In this document: in pieces, positions 10,199 through 20,029 of the stretch
Layout: each line of letters begins with the position of its first letter
Numbering within the stretch: the stretch's first letter is position 1
Assembly (NCBI GenBank): GCA_002722295.1
Contig: PBLF01000007.1
Span: forward strand, 1 to 62,133
Direction of reading: 5' to 3'
DNA: 62,133 bases
Origin: Stappia sp.
GTDB lineage: Bacteria > Pseudomonadota > Alphaproteobacteria > Rhizobiales > Stappiaceae
The notes under the pieces: generated by a model
What the model was told of the DNA's origin: nothing
The model's input: the letters and a program-made list of their open reading frames with translations, nothing else
Database searches by the model: none
Translations under genes and position numbers: made by a program

Positions 10199-11164
10199 TC
10201 AGCCGCCGAAGATCTCGGTGAACTTCTCGCGCACGGCCGCGTCGGTCTCGACCGCCTGGCCGGCGTCGATCGGCAGCAGCGTGATGTCGCTCAGCTTCGG
10301 GAAGCCCTCCGGCGAGGCGACTTCCGGATCGAGCGGCAGGTTACCCTGCTCGGCGACCAGTTCCTGGCCCTTGCGCGAGAGCAGGAAGTCCACGAACACC
10401 TTGGCGGCCTCGGGCTCCTTCGCCGTCGACAGGATCGCGACCGGCTCGGTGATGAAGCTCACGCCGTCCTTGGGGAACACGAAGTCGATGGGCGAGCCCT
10501 TGGCCTTGGCGCGCAGTGCATTGGCGTCGACGACGATCGCGTATTTCGCCAGGCCGCCCGCGACAGCCTTGATGGCCGGGCCGTTGCCGCCTTCCGGCGC
10601 GATGTCGAGCTCCGCGAGCTTCTCGTAGAAGTCCCAGCCGATTTCGGGGGCGTTGATGAGCGCGTGCAGGTGGTTCAGCGCGGCGCCCGAGTAGAGCGGC
10701 GAGGGAACGGCGATCTGGCCGCGGTTTTCCTCGACGAGAAGGTCGGCCCAGGTCTCGACCGGCTCGGCCGACTGGGTGTTGTAGGCGATGCCGGTGGAGA
10801 TGACCTTGGTGCCGAAGAAGGTCATGTCCTTGTCGTAGGTGCCCTTGTCGTAGGTGCCGACCTTGGCTTCCGGATAGGCCATGAGGCGGCCTTCGGCCTT
10901 GAGCTGGCCGAGGTTGATCGTGTCGGCGACGAGAAGGACGTCCGGCTTCAGGTCGCCGGCGGCGATTTCCGCGCGCAGCACGTTCATGAGCTGGGAGGTG
11001 CCGTTGCGGGTCCACTCGACCTCGATCTCGGGATGCTCGGCCTGGAAGGCGTCGACCGTCTGCTGCGCCTGCTCGGGCGACTGGGAGGTGTAGAGAACGA
11101 GCTTCTCGGCGTGGGCGGTGCCCGCCAGAAGCAGAAGGGTGAGGGCGGATGCTGCAAGACGCAT
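10199..11164 (-). CDS. ABC transporter substrate-binding protein, Fbp/AfuA type
   Basis: A 321-residue periplasmic binding protein with a clear signal peptide (hydrophobic residues 3-15, cleavage after AHA). The mature part begins EKLVLYTSQSPEQ, the usual start of the Fbp/PBP2 family, followed by PDVLLVADTINLGQLK. The Tyr-rich iron-binding motif of true FbpA proteins is not evident, so iron is not assured; phosphonate or organophosphate ligands are alternatives. It is the middle gene of the operon ATPase-SBP-permease-MBL-phosphatase. Confidence 0.9.
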   Translation of the reverse strand: MRLAASALTLLLLAGTAHAEKLVLYTSQSPEQAQQTVDAFQAEHPEIEVEWTRNGTSQLMNVLRAEIAAGDLKPDVLLVADTINLGQLKAEGRLMAYPEAKVGTYDKGTYDKDMTFFGTKVISTGIAYNTQSAEPVETWADLLVEENRGQIAVPSPLYSGAALNHLHALINAPEIGWDFYEKLAELDIAPEGGNGPAIKAVAGGLAKYAIVVDANALRAKAKGSPIDFVFPKDGVSFITEPVAILSTAKEPEAAKVFVDFLLSRKGQELVAEQGNLPLDPEVASPEGFPKLSDITLLPIDAGQAVETDAAVREKFTEIFGG

Positions 11165-11194
11165 GGAAGTACCTCGGTGTTGGAGCGGGAGGGC

Positions 11195-12283
<1,089 letters not shown>

Positions 12284-12335
12284 GGCATTGTATTTTCAGG
12301 AAAAAATATATCCCTGAAGCGTGTTTGAGCTTGAC

Positions 12336-12349
12336 TGCACACGTGTGCA
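12336..12349. promoter_or_regulatory. Putative LacI-family operator
   Basis: TGCACACGTGTGCA is a perfect 14-bp palindrome with a central CG, the form typical of LacI/GalR operators. It sits between the divergent ABC operon and the LacI-family gene, so it could control both. The sequence is seen directly; the link to this regulator is inferred. Confidence 0.7.
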
Positions 12350-12457
12350 AACTAGGCTGGACGTGCTTCAGTTTTATGACGGCGCTCGAAGGTATCCGGG
12401 GATTTTGTAGCCGGCTTATTTTTATCGCTGTTCGCGTGACGGGAAGGCGGGACGGAT

Positions 12458-13471
12458 ATGAGCGAGGGAATTCCGGCAGGGCGGGGCGGTTTCGTCACGG
12501 CGCTCGATGTGGCGCGGCGCGCGGGGGTCTCGCGTTCGGCCGTGTCGCGCACCTTCACGCCCGGAGCGAGCGTCTCCGAACCGGTGAGGCGAAAGGTCGT
12601 GGCGGCGGCGGAGGAGCTCGGCTACAGCGTCAACCGGCTGGCGCGCAGCCTGCACGGGGCTCCGTCGGATCTCGTGGCGCTGGTCGTGTCCAATCTCAGC
12701 GAACCCTTCATCGCGACGCAGCTCGATGCGCTGAGCGCGGCGCTCATGGAGCGTGGCCTGCACACGCTTCTGCTCAATGCGGGTGCGCGGGACATGAGCG
12801 CGCTGATGACGCTGGTGCTCGAGTACCGGGTGCGGGCGGTGGTCGTTCTTTCGGGCGCGCCGCCGGCGGAGATCGTGGAGCAGTGCCAGCGCGGGAACCA
12901 GCGCATGATCCTCGTCAACCGGGATGCCGGCGGAATGGTTGTGGATCGCATTCGCACGCAGGATGTGGGCGGTAGCCGCATGGCCGGCGAGCACTTCCTG
13001 GCGCGCGGGCGCAGGCGGCCCGTCGTGATCCGAAGCGCCGCGCGCACGCCGACCCGGCTGCGGCGCGCGCAGGGGTTTCTTGCGCGCATGGACGAGGCAG
13101 GCATCGCCTGCCGGGAGATCGCGGACGGGGCGGACGATTATGCCGCCGGGGCGGCCGCCGCGCGTGCGCTGTTGCCGGACGGGCTCGTGGACGCGGCCTT
13201 CTGCGTCACGGACCGCACGGCGCTCGGTTTTCTCAACACCGCCCGCCACGAACTGGGCGTGGCGGTCCCGGACGACGTGGCGGTGATCGGGTTCGACGGC
13301 ATCGCGGAGGCCGGCTGGCCGTCCCATGCACTGACCACGGTGGCGCAGTCGGTGCCGGACTTCGTTCAGGCGGTGGTGCGCATCCTGGAAACACCCCGCG
13401 AGGGGCCGGGAACCGGGGACGGGCTCAGCCTGGAGGTGCCCGTGCAACTCGTCGTGCGCGGGTCGAGCTGA
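12458..13471 (+). CDS. LacI family transcriptional regulator
   Basis: A 337-residue regulator. The N-terminal HTH reads ALDVARRAGVSRSAVSRTFTPGASVS, followed by the hinge helix region VNRLARSLHG. The rest is a periplasmic-binding-protein-like sensor domain, including VIGFDGI near residue 280. Members usually repress transport and catabolic genes and are released by a small ligand. Divergent position and the palindrome at 12336 suggest it controls the ABC/MBL/phosphatase operon. Confidence 0.93.
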   Translation: MSEGIPAGRGGFVTALDVARRAGVSRSAVSRTFTPGASVSEPVRRKVVAAAEELGYSVNRLARSLHGAPSDLVALVVSNLSEPFIATQLDALSAALMERGLHTLLLNAGARDMSALMTLVLEYRVRAVVVLSGAPPAEIVEQCQRGNQRMILVNRDAGGMVVDRIRTQDVGGSRMAGEHFLARGRRRPVVIRSAARTPTRLRRAQGFLARMDEAGIACREIADGADDYAAGAAAARALLPDGLVDAAFCVTDRTALGFLNTARHELGVAVPDDVAVIGFDGIAEAGWPSHALTTVAQSVPDFVQAVVRILETPREGPGTGDGLSLEVPVQLVVRGSS

Positions 13472-13480
13472 ACCGGCGTT

Positions 13481-14206
13481 TCACTCGTAGTCGTGAAAGT
13501 CCGGCGGAGGCAGGCTCGTAGAAAGCCGTTGCCGATAACGCCCCGTCAGCGGATGGAAGATGTCGCCGAAGACATGCGTCCAGGGAACGGGATAGCGCGA
13601 CGGCATGCCGTCGATCATGTCGCCAGGACGTTCCTTCGGCAAGCGCGCCGGGTTCTCGCGCAGGGCGGGCAGCAGGGCGTCGAGGCGGCGGTTCATTTCG
13701 CTCCACCAGGCGCGGACGAAGGGCGTATCGGGGCGAAAGACAAAGGCGCAGCAGCCGATCAGATACGGATACTGGGCCTGCAGCCACTTGCGGTGCAGCC
13801 AGGCCCGGGCCTGACGGTGGAGAGGTTCGCCGAGCTCCCGGCTCGAGCTGTACATGTTGGAAATGGCGCCGTCGCCGGGTTCGCCGTATCCCACGGCCAT
13901 GAGCCTTTCGTCGCGCTCGAGAAGATCGAAGGCGGGCAACCAGCTCGCGTGGTGCGGCTTGATGTCCGCATAGCCGCCGCCATGCCGGAGCATGGCGTGG
14001 CAGCGCAGGAAATCGGCCCTGTGGGCGAGATTGAGAAAGGGGTAGGCAGGATGCAGGTCGGCCGCCCGCACGAAGGCTGCCACGTCCCCGGCCGTGATCA
14101 GCTCGACGTCGCAGCCCGAATTGGCACGCAGGCTCTCCAGCCCGCGCCGGCGGTTTTCCGGCATCTCGTTTGTGCCGGTCCAGAAGCAGAAGATGCGCCT
14201 GTTCAT
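13481..14206 (-). CDS. Glycosyltransferase, capsular/GT32-like
   Basis: From the ATG at 14206 the protein has 241 residues. It starts with IFCFWTGTNEMPENRRR and has the family core HRADFLRCHAMLRHGGGYADI, which corresponds to the nucleotide-sugar and metal-binding region of DXD-type sugar transferases (OCH1/capsular polysaccharide type). The usual DxD reads DIK here, so the metal ligand set may be altered. No signal peptide or membrane segment. The frame continues upstream but without similarity. It is convergent with the LacI gene; the acceptor is unknown. Confidence 0.75.
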   Translation of the reverse strand: MNRRIFCFWTGTNEMPENRRRGLESLRANSGCDVELITAGDVAAFVRAADLHPAYPFLNLAHRADFLRCHAMLRHGGGYADIKPHHASWLPAFDLLERDERLMAVGYGEPGDGAISNMYSSSRELGEPLHRQARAWLHRKWLQAQYPYLIGCCAFVFRPDTPFVRAWWSEMNRRLDALLPALRENPARLPKERPGDMIDGMPSRYPVPWTHVFGDIFHPLTGRYRQRLSTSLPPPDFHDYE

Positions 14207-14597
14207 GTCGATCTCGTCTTCCCTGAGGACTGTTCGGGCAGCGGCGCTCAAAGCAATATCACGCCGGACAGGATGGACGTCGGACTGATCCCGCGCAGCC
14301 GGTGAGGCGGACGGGAGTGTTACCTTCGCGCAACGGGCGGCGTCAAAACGCGCAGGATTGCAGCGCGTGTGACGCAGCGGTGCCGGCGTGAGGACGGAGG
14401 GGATCTTTCGGCGAGAGGTCACTTTCAGGTCGCGGTGCGATGAGGGTCCGTCTCCGGCCCCGGCCGGTCGTCCGAATGAAAGATTCCTGTGATTGCCGGT
14501 TTCCTCGCGGGGACCTAGAGATTGAGAATCAAAGGAATTTCCTTGTCGAAATGCTTGAAGCATCCGCGTGCGCGAGGCGGTCTGCGGGGCGGATGAC
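14207..14597. other. Divergent intergenic region, glycosyltransferase-autotransporter
   Basis: About 390 bp without a recognised gene, holding the divergent promoters of the glycosyltransferase and autotransporter genes. A 13-bp palindrome AAGGAATTTCCTT (14532-14544) lies 54 bp before the chosen autotransporter start and could be a regulator site. The local sequence is more AT-rich there than its neighbours. Confidence 0.4.
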
Positions 14598-17500
14598 ATG
14601 AATGCGCTGGGGGGCGTCATGTACGATTTGTTGCAAGAAGCGGTGCTTGAGCGGTGTGAGGCCGGGCGTCGGCGCTGCTTTCTTTCCAGGTTGCGTACGG
14701 GAACGGCCCTGGCGGGGCTTTCGCTGGCCTGCGTCGTGCCGATGGGCGACGCGGCCCGGGCGGCGCCGGACGTCACGATCGACAACACCGTCACGGTCCC
14801 GATCCTCATGGACACCCTGCATCCCGGCGGGGGAACTCTTCTGCTGACGCAGAACGGGTCGATCGTTCTCGGCGGCGCCTCGCAAAGCGCGCTGGGGACG
14901 GGCACCTCCGCCTGGACGCTTCTGATCGATGGCGCGATCCGCTCGAACGGGCCGGGCAGCGGCGCCATCGCCTCCCATGCGAACGATACGATCACCGTTG
15001 GAACGACGGGTGTCATCGAGGCCCTTGATGGCGGCACCGCCGTATTCTCCGCCGGCGGGATCACCATCGGCAACTCCGGACGTATCGAGGGTGAGGACTT
15101 CGGCCTGCTCGTCACCAGTGGCGGCGTCTCGCTCACCAACAATGCCGGAGCCTCCATCGAGGGCGCCATTCAGAATCCGGGCACGGGCACGAACTACATC
15201 GACAACTCGGGAAGCATACACAACACGGGCAATCTGAGTGTCCTCTACCTCATGGGTGACGCGACCATATACAATCGCGCAGGGGCAACGATCTCCTCGG
15301 ATTCCATCGTGATCGATGTCCAGTCGTCCGCTGCCTTTCTGGACAACGCGGGTTCGATCACGTCGACCAACTTGATGAATTTCGATACCAGCGCCGTCTA
15401 TTTCACCAAGTCCGGCACGGTGATCAATGCGCAGACAGGGACAATGTCGGCGGACACCGGTGTGTGGCTCGGCAACTGGTATGAGATGTCGAGTGTAAAG
15501 GCCACTCTGACCAACAGCGGCTCGATCACCGGCACGAAGTACCATGGCGCCCTGTTCTACAACGTCTCCGACGCGAGCCTGACCAACACGTCGACGGGGA
15601 CATTGGAAGGCAGCAACAACGGCGTTCTCTTTTACGGCCTCACGGAAGGTGAAATCACCAACGCAGGTACCATTCGCGGTGGCCACGGGCTGTATATGAC
15701 GAACGACAGCACCCTGGCTTCGACCGGCCATGCGACCATCCTCAACTCCGGAACGATCGAGGCGACAAGCAATGGCGGATTCGCCATCGCGAAAAGCAGC
15801 ACGATCAGCTACGACCTCACGTTGGACACGGGTTCGAACCTGATCGGCAAGGTTCAGGCGGACAGCGGAGACACGCTGACGCTGAAGGGGACGGGCAGCG
15901 AGGACGAGGACCTGAAGGGGTTCGGCACGCTGACCATGGCGGGCAGCGCCTGGACGTTGTCCGGCGGCGTGCAGGCCGACACGCTCGACCTGACGTCGGG
16001 CGTGCTGACGCTGACCGGCTCGGACATCGACTTCGGCAGCATCAGCATCGCCAACACGGCGAAGCTGGTGGTGAACGGAACGTTCTCGACGCCGGTCGCG
16101 ACGACGCTCGCGGGCGGCGCGCGGCTTGGCGGCACCGGCACGGTCGGCGAGACCACGGTGAATGCCGGCGGCATTCTCAGCCCCGGCAATTCCATCGGCA
16201 CGATCAATGTGGCGGGCGACGCGACCTTCAACGCCGGGTCGATCTACGAGGTCGAGGTGGATCCCGCGGGCACCTCCAGCGACAAGACCATTGCCTCCGG
16301 CGCGATCGTCATCAACGGCGGCACGGTGCAGCACATCGGCTTTGCCGGCAGCTACAATCCGATCGCGACCTACCGGATCCTTGAAGGCGGCACGGGCCTG
16401 ACGGGCTCCTTCGACAGCGTCGCCTCCGACTATGCGTTCCTGGATGCGTCGCTGGTCTACGACCGGGTGAACTACACCGTCGACCTGACTCTCACACGCA
16501 ATGATATCAGCTTCTCCGACAAGGTGAGCACCGCCAACCAGCGGGCCACGGCGGCGGCGGCCGAGGCGGCCGGAGCCGGCAATGCCGTGTTCAACGCGGC
16601 GGCGGCCCTGCCGGACAACGCGTCGGTGCTTGGCGCGTCCTTCGACAGCCTGTCCGGCGAGGTGCATGCCAGCCTGCAGTCGAGCCTCGTGGAAGGCGCG
16701 CGGATGCTGCGCACGACGGTGAACAACCGCCTGCGGTCTTCGGGCGCGGGCGGTGCCGCGCCGGTGGTTCCCATTCTGGGCTATGCGGCGGCGTCCGGCA
16801 CGGGATCTCCCGCCGACAGGGTCCTTGCGGCGCCCGCGCCCGAGGCGGCGGACCGCTGGGCGGTCTGGGGAGAGGGCTTCGGCTCCTGGACCCGCAAGGA
16901 CGGCAACGGCAATGCGGCGTCGGTGAGCGAAAACACCGGCGGGTTCCTGATCGGCGCGGACGTGGCGGCTTTCGAGGAGACGCGTCTTGGCGTGTTCGCC
17001 GGCTACAGCCGCACGGAACTCAACGTGGCGGCACGCGGCTCGAGCGCGTCGGCCGACAGCTATCATCTTGGCGCCTACGGCGGCAGCTCGTTTGCCGCCG
17101 GCGCGGGGGTTCTCTCGCTGCGTGGTGGCGCCTCCTACAGCTGGAGCGACATCGAAAGCGACCGGACCGTGGCGGTGGGGGCGCTCGTCGGCGCGCCGAC
17201 GGCGGGCTACCGTGCCGGAACGGCGCAGGTCTTCGGCGAGGCTGGCTGGGCCTTCGACATGGGTCCGGGCACGGTGGAGCCCTTCGCGGGTCTTGCGTGG
17301 GTGGGGCTCGACACGGACGGCTTCACGGAAGCGGGGGGCGCTGCGGCCCTTGCGGGTCAGTCGCAGGACATGTCGACGGCCTTCACGACGCTGGGCGCAC
17401 GCGGGTCCGCAAGCGTCGGGCTCGGCACGCTGCCGCTCGAGCTGACGGGTGCGCTCGGCTGGCGTCATGCCTTTGGCGACGTGACGCCGCTCACCACCGC

Positions 17501-17687
17501 CAGCTTTGCCGGCGGCACGCCGTTCACGGTCGCTGGCGCGCCGATCTCGCGCGATGCGGCGTTTGTGGAGGCGGGCGCGTCGCTGTCGCTGAACGACAGC
17601 GCGCGGCTCTCTCTCGGATATAGCGGCCAGATCGCGGAGGACGCCCGCGAGCATTCCCTGACCGCGCGCCTCTCGGCCCGGTTCTGA
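14598..17687 (+). CDS. Autotransporter outer-membrane beta-barrel protein
   Basis: Type V secreted protein of about 1029 residues from the ATG at 14598; a GTG at 14568 and an ATG at 14619 are alternatives. The N terminus has an extended signal peptide with a basic stretch (RRRCFLSRLR), then a hydrophobic segment ending near ARAAP. The passenger is rich in G, N, T and S repeats (NSGSITG, NAGTIRGG) typical of a beta-helix, including an autotransporter-associated repeat region with GGILSPGNSIGTINV. The last ~280 residues form the barrel, starting near WAVWGEGFGSW and ending in the terminal Phe of LSARF. Adhesion or biofilm function is possible but not shown. Confidence 0.9.
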   Translation: MNALGGVMYDLLQEAVLERCEAGRRRCFLSRLRTGTALAGLSLACVVPMGDAARAAPDVTIDNTVTVPILMDTLHPGGGTLLLTQNGSIVLGGASQSALGTGTSAWTLLIDGAIRSNGPGSGAIASHANDTITVGTTGVIEALDGGTAVFSAGGITIGNSGRIEGEDFGLLVTSGGVSLTNNAGASIEGAIQNPGTGTNYIDNSGSIHNTGNLSVLYLMGDATIYNRAGATISSDSIVIDVQSSAAFLDNAGSITSTNLMNFDTSAVYFTKSGTVINAQTGTMSADTGVWLGNWYEMSSVKATLTNSGSITGTKYHGALFYNVSDASLTNTSTGTLEGSNNGVLFYGLTEGEITNAGTIRGGHGLYMTNDSTLASTGHATILNSGTIEATSNGGFAIAKSSTISYDLTLDTGSNLIGKVQADSGDTLTLKGTGSEDEDLKGFGTLTMAGSAWTLSGGVQADTLDLTSGVLTLTGSDIDFGSISIANTAKLVVNGTFSTPVATTLAGGARLGGTGTVGETTVNAGGILSPGNSIGTINVAGDATFNAGSIYEVEVDPAGTSSDKTIASGAIVINGGTVQHIGFAGSYNPIATYRILEGGTGLTGSFDSVASDYAFLDASLVYDRVNYTVDLTLTRNDISFSDKVSTANQRATAAAAEAAGAGNAVFNAAAALPDNASVLGASFDSLSGEVHASLQSSLVEGARMLRTTVNNRLRSSGAGGAAPVVPILGYAAASGTGSPADRVLAAPAPEAADRWAVWGEGFGSWTRKDGNGNAASVSENTGGFLIGADVAAFEETRLGVFAGYSRTELNVAARGSSASADSYHLGAYGGSSFAAGAGVLSLRGGASYSWSDIESDRTVAVGALVGAPTAGYRAGTAQVFGEAGWAFDMGPGTVEPFAGLAWVGLDTDGFTEAGGAAALAGQSQDMSTAFTTLGARGSASVGLGTLPLELTGALGWRHAFGDVTPLTTASFAGGTPFTVAGAPISRDAAFVEAGASLSLNDSARLSLGYSGQIAEDAREHSLTARLSARF

Positions 17688-17721
17688 CGGGCCACTCCGT
17701 CGCCGACGTCAGTACGGACAT

Positions 17722-17759
17722 GAAAAGGCCCCGCAGCCATCCGGTTGCGGGGCCTTTTC
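17722..17759. terminator. Strong bidirectional rho-independent terminator
   Basis: A perfect 14-bp stem GAAAAGGCCCCGCA / TGCGGGGCCTTTTC with a 10-nt loop. The A-run on one side and T-run on the other make it work for both convergent genes, the autotransporter and the TRAP permease. Confidence 0.9.
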
Positions 17760-17783
17760 CGTCTTCCGAAAAGACGTACCGGT

Positions 17784-19850
17784 TCAGGCTGGTTGCCGGC
17801 GGTCCATGATCTGGCGGGCGAAGACCGGCAGGACCAGAACGATGCCGATCAGCGTCGCGATCAGGTTGGGCGCGACGAGAAGCATGGCGGCCACCACCAG
17901 AAGGGCGCGTTCGTAGCCGTGGAGCGGCCCCAGGAGCCAGTTGGCGAAGGCGGAGGACAACATCCAGATGCCGGCCATGGCACCGGCGGTGGCCAGGAAG
18001 AACTCCTGCCAGGAGAAATTGTCCACCACGAGCAGCATCGACGGCGAGAATGCGAAGACGAAGGGCACCAGCGCCTTGCCCATGCCGAGCCGGAAGGCCG
18101 TGTTGCCCGCCTTGAACGCATTGGCACCCGCGATGCCGGCGGCCGCATAGGCGGCGAGCGCCACCGGTGGCGTGATGTCCGCCAGAACGCCGAAGTAGAA
18201 CACGAAGAAATGCGCGACCAGCGGCTGCACGCCCAGCATGCTCAGGATCGGCGCGGCGACGGCGATCATGATCAGGTAGTTGGCCGTCGTGGGAATGCCG
18301 CAGCCCATGAGGATGCAGACCACGGCGGTCATGATGAGCGTGAACAGAAGCGTCAGGGATTCAACGCTGGTGAGCTGGAACGGAAGCACCGAGAGCCAGC
18401 CGTTGACGTCCTGCGCCCATTCGGCGGCGACCGAGGTCACCATGTAGGCGATCTTGAAGCCGACGCCGGTCAGCGTGACGACGCCGATGACGATGCCGAC
18501 AAGGGCGGCCGCTGCCGTCACCGACAGCGAGTATTTGGCGCCGACGACGAAGCCGTCCCACAGGTCGTGCACGCTGCGCTTCAGCGCGTCGGACAGATCG
18601 TGGCGAATGACGTTCTGGATCAGCAGCACCAGGATGCAGGCGGAGATGCCCCAGAAGGCTGCGGCATAGGGCGTGCGGCCGGAAAGCAGGATCGCGACCA
18701 GCACGAAGAGCGGCAACGTGGTCAGCCAGCCGGCCTTGAACACGGTCCAGGCGACGGGAAGCTCTTCCTTCGTCAGGCCGCGCAGGCCGCGCGCCTTCGC
18801 CTCCAGGTGCACCTGCACCAGCACGCCGAAGAAGTGCATGAAGGCGGGAACCAGGGCCGCCGTCAGGATCGTGGTCAGCGGCACGCCGAGATACTCGATC
18901 ATGAGAAAGGCGACGGCGCCCATGACGGGCGGCGTGATCTGGCCGCCGGTGGAGCTTGCCGCTTCCACGGCCGCCGCGAAGTGGCGCGGGTAGCCGATCC
19001 GGATCATCGCCGGAATGGTCAGCGAGCCGGTGGTCACCGTGTTGGCGATGGACGAGCCGGAGATCGAGCCCAGCATCGCGGAGGACAGCACCGAGACCTT
19101 GGCCGGGCCGCCCGAGTAGCGGCCGGCAAGGGCCGATGCGAGGTCGATGAAGAGTTGCCCGAGGCCGATGCGGGTGGCGAGCACGCCGAACAGGACGAAG
19201 TGGAACACATAGGTCGAGATCACGCCCAGCGGAGTGCCGTAGATGCCCTGGCTGGTGAGGTAGAGGTGATTGACCATGTTGGTCCAGCTCGCGCCCGGAT
19301 GGACCAGAATGCCGGGCATGGACTGGCCGAAGTAGGCGTACCCCATGAACAGCAGCGCGATCACCGGCAGCGGCCAGCCCATGGCGCGCCGGGTGGCCTC
19401 GAGCAGGGTGACGATGAGGATGGTGCCCATGATCACGTCGATGGGCAGCGGAGCGCCGACGCGGAACGCGAGCTCGTTGAAGATCCAGGGCACGTAGAAG
19501 GCCGAGACCACGCCCGCGATGGCGAGCAGCCAGTCATAGAGGGGAAGCCCGAGCGGCTGCAGCAGGCCCGAGCGCGGCTCCTTCTCGCTGCCCCAGGCGG
19601 CGAAGAGCAGGAAGATCAGCCCGAGCGTGAAGGCCAGATGCAGACCCCGGTGCGTGGTCGCCTGGGGGATGCCGAAGCCCGACGTGTAGTAGTGATAGCA
19701 GGACAGCACGAAGAGTGCCGCGCCGGCGAGGCCGGCCAGGAATCTCGGCAGTGGCCGGAAGCGGACCTCCGGGTCGAAGCGCTCCTCGAGCTCCTTCATT
19801 TCCGCTTCGGTCAGCGCTTCGGCGCGCTCGGTGTCGGGTGTCGCCCCCAT
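17784..19850 (-). CDS. TRAP transporter permease, fused DctQM (TAXI type)
   Basis: A 688-residue inner membrane protein with the small 4-TM subunit fused to the large 12-TM subunit, the usual form in TAXI-type TRAP transporters. The conserved core ASSTGGQITPPVMGAVAFLM and GCGIPTTANYLI are clear, with ADITPPVALAAYAAAGIAG in the second half. It uses ion gradients to import a carboxylate-like solute delivered by the periplasmic binding protein encoded next to it. A hairpin with a T-tract separates the two genes, probably lowering permease expression relative to the binding protein. Confidence 0.95.
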   Translation of the reverse strand: MGATPDTERAEALTEAEMKELEERFDPEVRFRPLPRFLAGLAGAALFVLSCYHYYTSGFGIPQATTHRGLHLAFTLGLIFLLFAAWGSEKEPRSGLLQPLGLPLYDWLLAIAGVVSAFYVPWIFNELAFRVGAPLPIDVIMGTILIVTLLEATRRAMGWPLPVIALLFMGYAYFGQSMPGILVHPGASWTNMVNHLYLTSQGIYGTPLGVISTYVFHFVLFGVLATRIGLGQLFIDLASALAGRYSGGPAKVSVLSSAMLGSISGSSIANTVTTGSLTIPAMIRIGYPRHFAAAVEAASSTGGQITPPVMGAVAFLMIEYLGVPLTTILTAALVPAFMHFFGVLVQVHLEAKARGLRGLTKEELPVAWTVFKAGWLTTLPLFVLVAILLSGRTPYAAAFWGISACILVLLIQNVIRHDLSDALKRSVHDLWDGFVVGAKYSLSVTAAAALVGIVIGVVTLTGVGFKIAYMVTSVAAEWAQDVNGWLSVLPFQLTSVESLTLLFTLIMTAVVCILMGCGIPTTANYLIMIAVAAPILSMLGVQPLVAHFFVFYFGVLADITPPVALAAYAAAGIAGANAFKAGNTAFRLGMGKALVPFVFAFSPSMLLVVDNFSWQEFFLATAGAMAGIWMLSSAFANWLLGPLHGYERALLVVAAMLLVAPNLIATLIGIVLVLPVFARQIMDRRQPA

Positions 19851-19969
19851 TCGTCAGTCCCTCGTCTGGTCGCCGCCTCTTCAGGGCGGTCTGCGCCATT
19901 CCGGCCGGTCAGGGCCGGGCATTGCTTTGCCGTTAGGTTAGAGCCGGCGTCAAGCCACCGCAAACAAAA

Positions 19970-19997
19970 CGACCCGGCTCGACGAGGAACCGGGTCG
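19970..19997 (-). terminator. Intercistronic terminator/attenuator after the TAXI binding protein
   Basis: On the minus strand CGACCCGG pairs with CCGGGTCG and is followed by TTTTGTTT. It lies between the TAXI binding protein gene and the TRAP permease, so it would end part of the transcripts and favour the binding protein. Confidence 0.75.
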
Positions 19998-20029
19998 CTT
20001 CTTGTCTTGTCGCGAATATGGCTTCGGAA

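Noticed and set aside
14529..17654. 1041-codon open frame antisense to the autotransporter
   Set aside because: It mirrors the repetitive, high-GC autotransporter gene, has no recognisable domain and is Arg/Ala-rich in the way GC-driven shadow frames are.
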